Shown: in pieces, positions 1 through 5,872 of the stretch
Position numbering within the stretch: the first letter of the stretch is position 1
Layout of the letters: every line of letters starts with the position of its first letter
Assembly (NCBI GenBank): GCA_016934175.1
Contig: JAFGTI010000114.1
Location: 1 to 14,260, forward strand
Source: Acholeplasmataceae bacterium
GTDB lineage: Bacteria > Bacillota_I > Bacilli_A > Acholeplasmatales > Acholeplasmataceae
Reading direction: 5' to 3'
Length of the DNA stretch: 14,260 bases
The notes under the pieces: generated by a model
Databases searched by the model: none
What the model was told of the DNA's origin: nothing
The model's input: only the letters and a program-made list of their open reading frames with translations
Made by a program: the position numbers and the translations under genes

Positions 1-2
1 AC

Positions 3-59
3 AAATCCACAGTGCTTGATTTAATTATAACAATAGAAAGAAAGGAAGCTATACTCTAA
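3..59 (+). CDS. Possible C-terminal tail of an upstream gene (partial)
   Basis: Frame 3 is open from the left edge to a TAA at 57-59 and reads as a plausible protein end (KSTVLDLIITIERKEAIL). The other two + frames meet stops by positions 19 and 24. Eighteen codons are too few to assign a family, and the open frame could be chance. If real, it ends about 30 bases before the next start and probably belongs to the same transcription direction. Confidence 0.3.
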   Translation, partial: KSTVLDLIITIERKEAIL

Positions 60-82
60 CTATTATTACAGTTTTGAGTATA
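50..82 (+). repeat. Inverted repeat just upstream of the first gene
   Basis: TATACTC (50-56) and GAGTATA (76-82) form a perfect 7-bp stem with a 19-base loop. It lies directly before the AAGGA ribosome binding site (84-88) of the gene at 93. There is no T-run after it, so it is not a standard terminator. It could be an operator, a leader hairpin or chance in AT-rich DNA. TATACT at 50-55 also resembles a -10 box, but I see no convincing -35 partner. Confidence 0.2.
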
Positions 83-92
83 CAAGGATTAT

Positions 93-590
93 ATGAAACA
101 TTTTTACATGAAACAAAAGGTTTTTTCAATCAAAGATCGGTATAAAATATTTGATGAGGAGCAGAATGTGATTTTTCACTGTGAAGGTAAACTATTTTCA
201 TTATCAAGAAAAATGAAATTTATAGAAAATTCAACAGATACAATTCTATTTCATTTTAGAAAAAAAATTCTTAGCCTTTTTGCAACGTATTTTCTATATG
301 ATAATGAAGAAAAGCAAATTGCAGTTGTTAAAAGAAAATTCTCATTTACTCCAAAAGTAGAAATTGAAAGTGATTTTGGTGTTTTTACAATTGAAGGTAA
401 TTTTTATGGACACAATTTTTCAATTCTTGAAAATGGAGATGAAGTTGCAAATATCACAAAAAAATGGATTTCATGGGGTGATTCCTATGAAATGGCTATT
501 CATGATGATTCCAAGACAGCTTTCTTATTAGCCTTAATCATCTTGATTGACCGGATTTTTCACGAAAACAAGAACAAACATAGCTATTAA
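93..590 (+). CDS. LURP-one-related / YxjI family protein
   Basis: This 165-residue protein matches the LURP-one-related (DUF567, tubby-like fold) family, represented by YxjI-type proteins. What I see: the opening MKQKVFSIKDRYKIFDEE, a central hydrophobic FATYFLYD strand, the KRKFSFTP segment, an IEGNFYGHNFSI strand pair, KKWISWGDSYEMAI, and a closing hydrophobic helix (FLLALIILIDRIF). The length is typical of the family. The beta-strand-rich body and final hydrophobic helix agree with a 12-stranded barrel around a central helix. The molecular function in bacteria is unknown; a membrane or lipid association is only a guess from tubby-like folds. Start choice: ATG 93 follows AAGGA (84-88) at a short spacing of four bases; the in-frame ATG at 108 would be 19 bases away. 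It sits just before the alkyltransferase gene (32-base gap), perhaps co-transcribed. Confidence 0.85.
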   Translation: MKHFYMKQKVFSIKDRYKIFDEEQNVIFHCEGKLFSLSRKMKFIENSTDTILFHFRKKILSLFATYFLYDNEEKQIAVVKRKFSFTPKVEIESDFGVFTIEGNFYGHNFSILENGDEVANITKKWISWGDSYEMAIHDDSKTAFLLALIILIDRIFHENKNKHSY

Positions 591-622
591 TAATTAAATA
601 TCTCAAAAAAGAGGATAAGCTG

Positions 623-1081
623 ATGATAGGAAGATATCAAAGTCCACTTGGATGGATTTATTTTAAGACTGAAAATGATTCAATAACTGATTTAATGATT
701 GATAATTTAGATACTGAACCTGATAATGATTCCTTGATAAAAAATATTCAAACACAATTGGATCTTTATTTTAAGCACGAGTTAAAAGCGTTTAATTTGC
801 CTATTAAATATATAAAAGGCACACCATTTCAAAAAGAAGTATGGGATGCATTATTGACTATTCCTTATGGTGAGACACGAACCTATCAGCAAATTGCAAC
901 TCAAATTGGAAGACCTAAATCAATACGTGCTGTCGGTCAAGCATGTAAAAAAAATCCTGTTGGAATCATAGTTCCATGTCACAGAGTAATCGGCAAAGAT
1001 GGTAGTATGCGTGGTTATTCTGGTCCTGAACATATTGACCTTAAGAAAAAATTATTGAATCATGAAAAAAATAAGTTTTAG
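623..1081 (+). CDS. ogt: Methylated-DNA--[protein]-cysteine S-methyltransferase
   Basis: This is a suicide DNA repair protein that moves the alkyl group from O6-alkylguanine (and more weakly O4-alkylthymine) onto its own cysteine. The active-site motif PCHR is at residues 118-121, with acceptor Cys119, inside the family signature IVPCHRVIGKDG. The DNA-binding helix-turn-helix region is at about 83-112 (GETRTYQQIATQIGRPKSIR), with Arg102 in the arginine-finger position of the RAVG motif. GY at 131-132 and the late LLNHE segment are also typical. The short N-terminal domain (about 1-60) is poorly conserved, as usual. At 152 residues it is a normal-length single-function enzyme, without the Ada transcription-activator domain. 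The start at 623 is preceded by GAGGA (611-615) at seven bases. The stop overlaps the ribosome binding site of the next gene (TAGGAG, 1079-1084), so the two are probably translated from one mRNA. Confidence 0.95.
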   Translation: MIGRYQSPLGWIYFKTENDSITDLMIDNLDTEPDNDSLIKNIQTQLDLYFKHELKAFNLPIKYIKGTPFQKEVWDALLTIPYGETRTYQQIATQIGRPKSIRAVGQACKKNPVGIIVPCHRVIGKDGSMRGYSGPEHIDLKKKLLNHEKNKF

Positions 1082-1090
1082 GAGCACTTC

Positions 1091-2215
1091 ATGAATTTAG
1101 AGAAATTAGAAAAATATCGTAGAGATTTACATCAAATACCTGAAATAGCTTTTGATCTTTTTTTAACAAGCGCATATGTTAAAAACGAATTGGAACAAAT
1201 GGGTTATCAGACAGAGACTGTAGCTAAAACAGGATTGGTTGCCATAAAAAAAGGGATAAGTAAGAATGCCATTGCTTTTAGATCGGATATGGATGCTTTA
1301 TCGGTTACAGAAAAAACCAAAGTCTCATATCAATCTCTTCACCCTTCTAAAATGCACGCATGTGGACATGATGGACATATGGCTATTCTTTTAGGATTTG
1401 CTGATTATGTATCTAAATTGGAGAAACAACAACAATCAATTGTCTTTATTTTTCAGCCTGCAGAAGAAGGTCCTGGTGGAGCAAAAGTAATTATTGAAGA
1501 AAAAATACTTGAGAAATATCATATTAAACATATTTTTGGACTTCATCTTTATCCAGGATTAGCTGAAGGAAAGTACGGATTAGTTGATGGACCTATGCTT
1601 GCACAAAATGGTGAATTCAATTTAACAATTACAGGAAAGTCATCGCATGCTGCACAACCACATTTTGGTCATGATGCAATCTTAGCGGTTTCTGAACTAA
1701 TAGGTATGTATCACAAAATAGTATCTAGGTTTATTAATCCGTTAGATCATGCGGTTATTACTGTTGGTACTATTGAAGGGGGAGAAGCGCGTAATATCAT
1801 TGCAAACCAAGCGATGATTACCGGAACAATACGTAGTTTTAAAGAAAGTGTTTATCAGAACTTAAAAAAATCTATGAGAAAAATTGATCACGCCATAGAA
1901 ATAGCTTTTGATGTAAAAGTAGAAAATAATATTATGGACTATTATCCTCCAGTAGTTAATGATCATGAATTGTTTCTTCGTTTAAAGAATAATTTGGACA
2001 AAACTCAATATGAATTAATACCTCCGATGATGTTTGCTGAAGATTTTGCTTTTTATCAAAAGGAAGTCCCAGGACTGTTTGTTATGCTTGGAACAAGAAA
2101 TAATGAGAAAGAGTTTATTCATCCATTGCACAGTTGTTATTTTAATTTTGATGAGAAAGTATTACTTCAAGGTGTGGAGTTATATAAAAAAATACTAAAA
2201 ATGATGGAATTGTAA
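1091..2215 (+). CDS. M20 family metallopeptidase / N-acyl amino acid amidohydrolase
   Basis: This zinc (or Mn/Co) dependent hydrolase belongs to the M20D group (hippurate hydrolase, N-acetyl-L-amino acid deacetylase, IAA-amino acid hydrolase type). Members cleave the amide bond of N-acylated amino acids or short peptides in the cytoplasm. Metal-site features are present: HACGHDGH at 89-96 (ligands Cys91 and His93), the EE pair at 125-126 in PAEEGPGG, His152 in GLHLYPG, and His347 in HPLHS near the C-terminus. The dimerisation or lid domain spans roughly 175-285, with the SSHAAQPHFGHDA motif (185-196). At 374 residues it is near the usual length. No signal peptide is seen. The ribosome binding site TAGGAG overlaps the stop of the alkyltransferase gene, and a terminator follows within 70 bases, so it is the last gene of this unit. 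The exact substrate cannot be read from sequence; N-acetyl-diaminopimelate deacetylase-like activity is an alternative. Confidence 0.9.
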   Translation: MNLEKLEKYRRDLHQIPEIAFDLFLTSAYVKNELEQMGYQTETVAKTGLVAIKKGISKNAIAFRSDMDALSVTEKTKVSYQSLHPSKMHACGHDGHMAILLGFADYVSKLEKQQQSIVFIFQPAEEGPGGAKVIIEEKILEKYHIKHIFGLHLYPGLAEGKYGLVDGPMLAQNGEFNLTITGKSSHAAQPHFGHDAILAVSELIGMYHKIVSRFINPLDHAVITVGTIEGGEARNIIANQAMITGTIRSFKESVYQNLKKSMRKIDHAIEIAFDVKVENNIMDYYPPVVNDHELFLRLKNNLDKTQYELIPPMMFAEDFAFYQKEVPGLFVMLGTRNNEKEFIHPLHSCYFNFDEKVLLQGVELYKKILKMMEL

Positions 2216-2255
2216 TTAAAATTTAATTTCTTTTGTAACTTCAATCAATGCATTT

Positions 2256-2283
2256 TAGGTATCCCTTTAGGGATATTTTTTTT
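2256..2283 (+). terminator. Rho-independent terminator after the M20 gene
   Basis: TATCCC (2260-2265), loop TTTA, GGGATA (2270-2275), followed by eight T (2276-2283). The stem can be extended by G-U pairs into AGG at 2257-2259. It separates the housekeeping genes from the surface operon downstream. Confidence 0.85.
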
Positions 2284-2351
2284 ATGCAAAAATTTACTAT
2301 GTTGATTTAACAAAAACTTAATAATTGAGTAATAAAATAGAAAAATTTGGC

Positions 2352-2360
2352 TGTTATAAT
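2352..2360 (+). promoter_or_regulatory. Extended -10 promoter of the surface operon
   Basis: TGTTATAAT is a perfect TGnTATAAT extended -10 element, located after the terminator and 18 bases before the first possible ATG. No consensus -35 lies 16-18 bases upstream (ATAAAA at 2332-2337). TTGAGT at 2325-2330 is too far (24 bases). The predicted transcript would begin near 2366-2368, leaving a short leader. This is the only convincing promoter I see before the operon. Confidence 0.6.
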
Positions 2361-2370
2361 TCAGGAGTAT

Positions 2371-2377
2371 AGGAAGG
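2371..2377 (+). promoter_or_regulatory. Ribosome binding site AGGAAGG
   Basis: This purine-rich site directly abuts the ATG at 2378, which is too close for initiation there. It therefore favours the in-frame ATG at 2390 (12-base spacing). AGGAG at 2363-2367 could serve ATG 2378, but it overlaps the predicted transcription start. Confidence 0.45.
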
Positions 2378-2389
2378 ATGTGTCATTTA

Positions 2390-3106
2390 ATGACGATGTC
2401 ACAGATGCTATCACCTAAGAAAATAGCTAAAAAAAATAAGTTAATATCTTTGGGGTTTGCAATCTCTGGATTCCTATCCGTATTGTTCATGGTGATTAGT
2501 TACTTTGGACAGAGTTCAGGAAATTTTGTCATGTCGGTTGATTATGATGCATATCGTCGAGGAATAGTTCTTTCTAACGATGAAGCATTTACAACTCGAG
2601 AACCTCAATTGATGACATTACCCGTCAATGATGCTAGAGATATCACATATTCTTGGATTAAGATTAACGATATCACAGCAACAGATGGAAATTTCATTGA
2701 TCCTGATTATGACTATATCGCATATACATTCTATATAAAAAATGAGGGAAATGAAGCGGTTGATGTAATCTACAGTATAAAAATCTCAGATACCCAAAAC
2801 AATCTAGATAGTTCGGTTAGGGTACTTGTAATCGAAGATGGCATTCAAACTATATTCCAGAAACCAGACACAGCAGATGAAAACGGTGTCTATCCAACAT
2901 ATCCACCAACATTACCAGAAACAAAGTATTTTCTATCGAATGGAATTATTACAAGAAAAAAAATTAGTAATTTCCAACCCAATGAATTTAGAAAGTATAG
3001 TGTCATTGTTTGGTTAGAAGGACAAGATCCTGATACAACAGATGCAATCATAGGAGGCACTATGAAATTACAAATGGTGTTTGCTATTGATGATCAAACG
3101 GTATAA
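2390..3106 (+). CDS. Membrane-anchored beta-rich surface protein with C-terminal WLEG-type motif
   Basis: No named function. Chosen start is ATG 2390 because the AGGAAGG site abuts the upstream ATG 2378; the 2378 start would add MCHL. Residues below are numbered from 2378. A Lys-rich N-terminus (13-21) precedes one membrane segment (about 22-43), then an extracellular domain of about 195 residues. Recognisable blocks are GNFVMSVD (48-55), ITYSWI (89-94), DYIAYTFYIKNEGNEAVDV (112-130) and a late block KYSVIVWLEGQDPDT (206-220) followed by IIGGTMKLQMVF. From memory this block set recurs in unnamed exported proteins of low-GC Gram-positives, which I cannot verify here. It lacks the YAW/AWF box of its neighbours but shares their C-terminal motif, so it is probably a base, anchor or minor subunit. 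It is the first gene of the operon, four bases from the next. Confidence 0.75.
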   Translation: MTMSQMLSPKKIAKKNKLISLGFAISGFLSVLFMVISYFGQSSGNFVMSVDYDAYRRGIVLSNDEAFTTREPQLMTLPVNDARDITYSWIKINDITATDGNFIDPDYDYIAYTFYIKNEGNEAVDVIYSIKISDTQNNLDSSVRVLVIEDGIQTIFQKPDTADENGVYPTYPPTLPETKYFLSNGIITRKKISNFQPNEFRKYSVIVWLEGQDPDTTDAIIGGTMKLQMVFAIDDQTV

Positions 3107-3110
3107 ATAG

Positions 3111-4079
3111 ATGATGACATACATTAAGAGATTTTATATATCACTGATTGCATTAATTCTAGTCTTTATGATTTTCGGAACAGTCACTTATGCTTGGATT
3201 ACGATGGCTTCAGTCAATACAATTGATGGTATGTCACTAACTGCACAAAGTGGAAACGAGTTATTAATATCAATTGATGGTATCAATTATTCAAGAGATG
3301 TTCCAGCAATTGCACTTGATGAGTTATTAAGAAATATCAAGTTAGTTGATGTTACAACATCAGATGGTATAAATTTTGAAAGAGGTGGTTTAAATGAGGG
3401 TGAACAAGTCCTTGCTAATAGAGATTATTTGTCATTTGAATTATGGTTGCAAACTGATGAACCAGAACATTTGATCTATTTAGTGGAAAATGTAAGTCAA
3501 TTTCTTCAATTTGATACAACAATGAATGGAACTTATGTTGTATCTCAAGGAGTCACTTGGAAATCAGATGTCACATTTATCAATGGTCCAAGTCTACTTC
3601 AAACTGTTGTGAAGGGTGAACAACACACCTATTACGGAAGTGAAGCGATTCGCATTGGTATTCGAGAAATTAAGGATATTAACAATCCTTTAGACACAAG
3701 AAGTAGCGATCAATTAAGTAGTTTCATCTATGATCCATCAGAAAATGAGTCAAGAGGTTATGGAGCAAGTTATGGGGCTTATAGTTATTTTATATCAAGT
3801 TCTGATGTTCCAATTACTCTTCCTTCACTAGTTCCAGATACACAATATAGATTATCTTCATTTTATCCAGATGATCCTTACTTCGCACAAGATGAAGATT
3901 CATTGATTGCAATCTTGCAACCAAGTGAAAGTGTAAGTTCTCGTGGAAAAGTACTTTATAGAGGAAAAATAGTTGTAAGCATTTGGGTTGAAGGATGGGA
4001 TGCAGATGCATTCAATTCAATCTTAAATGATAGAATCAAAATTCAATTAAAATTTAAAGCTGCTAGAAGTAGCGATTAA
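3111..4079 (+). CDS. Exported fibre-subunit-like protein with SipW-cognate type signal (paralogue of the next gene)
   Basis: This 322-residue protein has a basic start (K6, R7), a hydrophobic segment (about 9-24) and the box TYAWIT (26-31). That is the layout of SipW-cognate signal peptides of TasA/CalY-like proteins. The rest is beta-strand-rich, with no cysteine and no second membrane span. It is a diverged paralogue of the next product: both have an early ISIDG / VSLDG element, a central W-x-SDV-x-F element, an A-x-RI element, a Tyr-rich patch (YGAYSYF versus YNYYYV), and a C-terminal IWVEGWDADAFNS block followed by a final beta strand. I infer a minor or adaptor subunit of the same surface polymer. 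No clear ribosome binding site precedes the tandem ATG ATG at 3111/3114, which lies four bases after the previous stop. Translational coupling is likely. Confidence 0.8.
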   Translation: MMTYIKRFYISLIALILVFMIFGTVTYAWITMASVNTIDGMSLTAQSGNELLISIDGINYSRDVPAIALDELLRNIKLVDVTTSDGINFERGGLNEGEQVLANRDYLSFELWLQTDEPEHLIYLVENVSQFLQFDTTMNGTYVVSQGVTWKSDVTFINGPSLLQTVVKGEQHTYYGSEAIRIGIREIKDINNPLDTRSSDQLSSFIYDPSENESRGYGASYGAYSYFISSSDVPITLPSLVPDTQYRLSSFYPDDPYFAQDEDSLIAILQPSESVSSRGKVLYRGKIVVSIWVEGWDADAFNSILNDRIKIQLKFKAARSSD

Positions 4080-4104
4080 TAGAATTAAAAATAAAAAAGA
4101 AAAA

Positions 4105-4111
4105 TAAGGAG
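4105..4111 (+). promoter_or_regulatory. Strong ribosome binding site TAAGGAG of the putative major subunit
   Basis: A full TAAGGAG lies nine bases before ATG 4121, in an A-rich unstructured leader. It is stronger than the site of the upstream paralogue, where none is evident, in line with higher expression of the 4121 gene. Confidence 0.7.
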
Positions 4112-4120
4112 AATAAAATC

Positions 4121-5059
4121 ATGAGTAATATTGCTAGAAAATTAGTTTTATCAGTAGTTGCGGTCCTCTTATCAGTAGTAGCATTTGGTACGACGACATT
4201 TGCGTGGTTTACAATTACAAACGTATCTGAAGTACAATCTTTTCAATCAGACGTTGTAACAGATAATGGTATTGAAGTATCCCTAGATGGTACAACATGG
4301 GTTACATCATTATCAACAGAAATGATTGAAACATATATTGCTGCACAGTATCCTAGTGGATTTGCTTTCAATCATGTAACAACTGCAACAGGTTATTCAG
4401 CTTTCTCAACACTTGGTACATTAGGTGTTACAGATGATGGTACTGCTTCAGTGCTTAGAATCAATATATTATTTAGATCGAATAATGCCAATGCAATCGA
4501 GTGGACTGGCGTATCTTTATCAGGAACTTCAGTTTCATGGGTTTCAGATGTTGCATTCCAAAGAACATCTGCAGTTGTTGGTGGAACAGCAGTAACTTCA
4601 GGTAGTTCAATTTCAGTTAATCCGGCTAATGCTATGCGAATTTCACTATTAGGTAATCATGCATCAGATACTGCATTCGTCTACGAATTGCCTAGTGGAG
4701 ATAATAACGGTGCATACAATACAGCACTTGGTGGCGATGGTTCAACTCCTGTTGATTTTAGTGATGGTGTTGCAGCTGATCAAGGTGATGCAGGATCATA
4801 TAACTATTATTATGTGAAAACTGGTGCACTTATTACTGGTACAAATGCAGTTGTGACAGCTCCAACAATTACAGCTGTTGATGATGCTTCAAATGCAAGA
4901 TTAGTACTTAATATGACAGAAAATTCCCTTTATGACACAACTTATTGGGGTCAAGTATCAATTCGTATATGGTTTGAAGGATGGGATGCAGAAGCTTATA
5001 ATTCTTTATTGGGCAGAATGATTACTACATCATTTACATTTGAAGGAACTTCAATCTAA
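4121..5059 (+). CDS. Putative major surface-fibre subunit, SipW-cognate type signal
   Basis: This 312-residue exported protein has basic residues R6 K7, a hydrophobic segment (about 9-23), then TFAWFT (26-31), the clearest SipW-cognate box in the window. The mature part is rich in Thr, Ser, Ala, Gly and Val, has no cysteine, and contains only one lysine after the signal region, with many Asp. Such composition is common in abundant S-layer or fibre subunits. The C-terminus carries SIRIWFEGWDAEAYNSLL and a closing FTFEG strand, paralogous to the preceding product. It has a strong ribosome binding site and is followed by a large hairpin (5098-5131) that could stabilise its mRNA or lower downstream expression. 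Taken together this suggests the major structural subunit; that is inference. TasA/camelysin-like is the nearest named comparison, by signal type and context rather than by visible sequence identity. Confidence 0.8.
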   Translation: MSNIARKLVLSVVAVLLSVVAFGTTTFAWFTITNVSEVQSFQSDVVTDNGIEVSLDGTTWVTSLSTEMIETYIAAQYPSGFAFNHVTTATGYSAFSTLGTLGVTDDGTASVLRINILFRSNNANAIEWTGVSLSGTSVSWVSDVAFQRTSAVVGGTAVTSGSSISVNPANAMRISLLGNHASDTAFVYELPSGDNNGAYNTALGGDGSTPVDFSDGVAADQGDAGSYNYYYVKTGALITGTNAVVTAPTITAVDDASNARLVLNMTENSLYDTTYWGQVSIRIWFEGWDAEAYNSLLGRMITTSFTFEGTSI

Positions 5060-5097
5060 TCATTATTCCATTTTCTAGAAATATTAGTTATGAAACA

Positions 5098-5131
5098 AAG
5101 GAAAGTGCATCACCTGATGCACTTCCTCCTT
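5098..5131 (+). terminator. Strong intra-operon hairpin after the putative major subunit gene
   Basis: AAGTGCATCA (5103-5112) and TGATGCACTT (5115-5124) are perfectly complementary. The stem continues through AAGGA (5098-5102) with TCCTT (5127-5131), leaving CC (5125-5126) as a bulge. No T-run follows, so it is not a full intrinsic terminator. It fits an mRNA-stabilising 3' hairpin or a leaky attenuator that sets subunit stoichiometry. The 117-base gap it sits in is the largest within the operon, and I see no confident new promoter in it. Confidence 0.6.
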
Positions 5132-5165
5132 AACGTTTCAGTTGAATAAATAGAAGTTAATTGAT

Positions 5166-5170
5166 TGGAG
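5166..5170 (+). promoter_or_regulatory. Ribosome binding site TGGAG that fixes the SipW-like start
   Basis: TGGAG lies six bases before ATG 5177. A longer frame starting at TTG 5165 would place the start codon inside this site, so ATG 5177 is the better start. Confidence 0.65.
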
Positions 5171-5176
5171 TTAGTT

Positions 5177-5845
5177 ATGGAACAGAAAAGCAAATTCAAT
5201 TTAAAAAGTATGATTATTAAAGTGACTTCAGTGATTTTCTACCTTCTGATTGTTGCTTTATTAATTTTCTCAGTAGCAACTTATGAAGTGAAAGAGAATG
5301 ATGATGTTGCTCATTTGCTTGGTTTAGGCTTTCTTTCTGTTGAAACAAATGAAATGAGCGAATCTTTTAATGAAGGTGATCTAATCTTTATTAAACTGCT
5401 TGATGAAAAATCAATGGATTTACTGTCTATTGGAAATATCATTACTTATTATGATGAACCCAATCAACAATTTGTTAGTCATCGAATATATAGTATATAT
5501 GTCGAAAATGGAATCGAATATATACAAACAAAAGCTGATGACTCATTATTATTAGATAACCCTATTAAAAAAGATCAAGTTATAGGAATCTATCAATCAA
5601 CATTTATTAACATGGGTCATTCACTAGATTATTTACAGTCTCCAAAAGGATTTCTATTGTTTGTTGTTATTCCAGTGATTGTACTATTAACTTGTGAATG
5701 CATAATGTTTATTATTGGACTTGTGAATTATAATAAATCAAAATTTAATGCTAAATTTGAAATCAAATATAAAAATGCACTTAAGCATTTAGAATCTGAA
5801 ACAAAGAAAATACGAAATCAAATATTATCTAATTGGATTCATTAG
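5177..5845 (+). CDS. SipW-like signal peptidase I homologue (S26B) lacking the catalytic serine
   Basis: From ATG 5177 the protein has 222 residues. Architecture: N-terminal membrane segment (about 13-35), an outside domain, a second membrane segment (about 158-183) and a basic cytoplasmic tail (about 186-222), as in SipW-type peptidases. Family blocks are visible: ETNEMSESFNEGDLIFIK (56-73) at the nucleophile box, SIGNIITYYD (84-93), SHRI (101-104) with the conserved His102, and TKADDS (118-123) with Asp121 where the family has TKGD. In the canonical box (S-G-S-M-x-P) the Ser before Met is the nucleophile; here that position is Glu59, encoded by GAA, two substitutions from any Ser codon. His and Asp are kept. 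It is therefore probably inactive as a peptidase, or uses another residue such as Ser61 or Ser63. Its position among YAW-box proteins suggests it handles them, perhaps as a membrane chaperone or docking protein. Confidence 0.85.
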   Translation: MEQKSKFNLKSMIIKVTSVIFYLLIVALLIFSVATYEVKENDDVAHLLGLGFLSVETNEMSESFNEGDLIFIKLLDEKSMDLLSIGNIITYYDEPNQQFVSHRIYSIYVENGIEYIQTKADDSLLLDNPIKKDQVIGIYQSTFINMGHSLDYLQSPKGFLLFVVIPVIVLLTCECIMFIIGLVNYNKSKFNAKFEIKYKNALKHLESETKKIRNQILSNWIH

Positions 5846-5872
5846 TTATCAATATTCGTATAAGGAGAAATC

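Noticed and set aside
2912..2926. LPETK, similar to a sortase LPxTG signal
   Set aside because: It is internal, about 60 residues from the C-terminus, and is not followed by a hydrophobic segment and basic tail.
3814..4011. Open frame of 65 codons on the - strand
   Set aside because: It lies wholly antisense within the well-supported subunit gene 3111-4079, has no ribosome binding site and no recognisable protein features.
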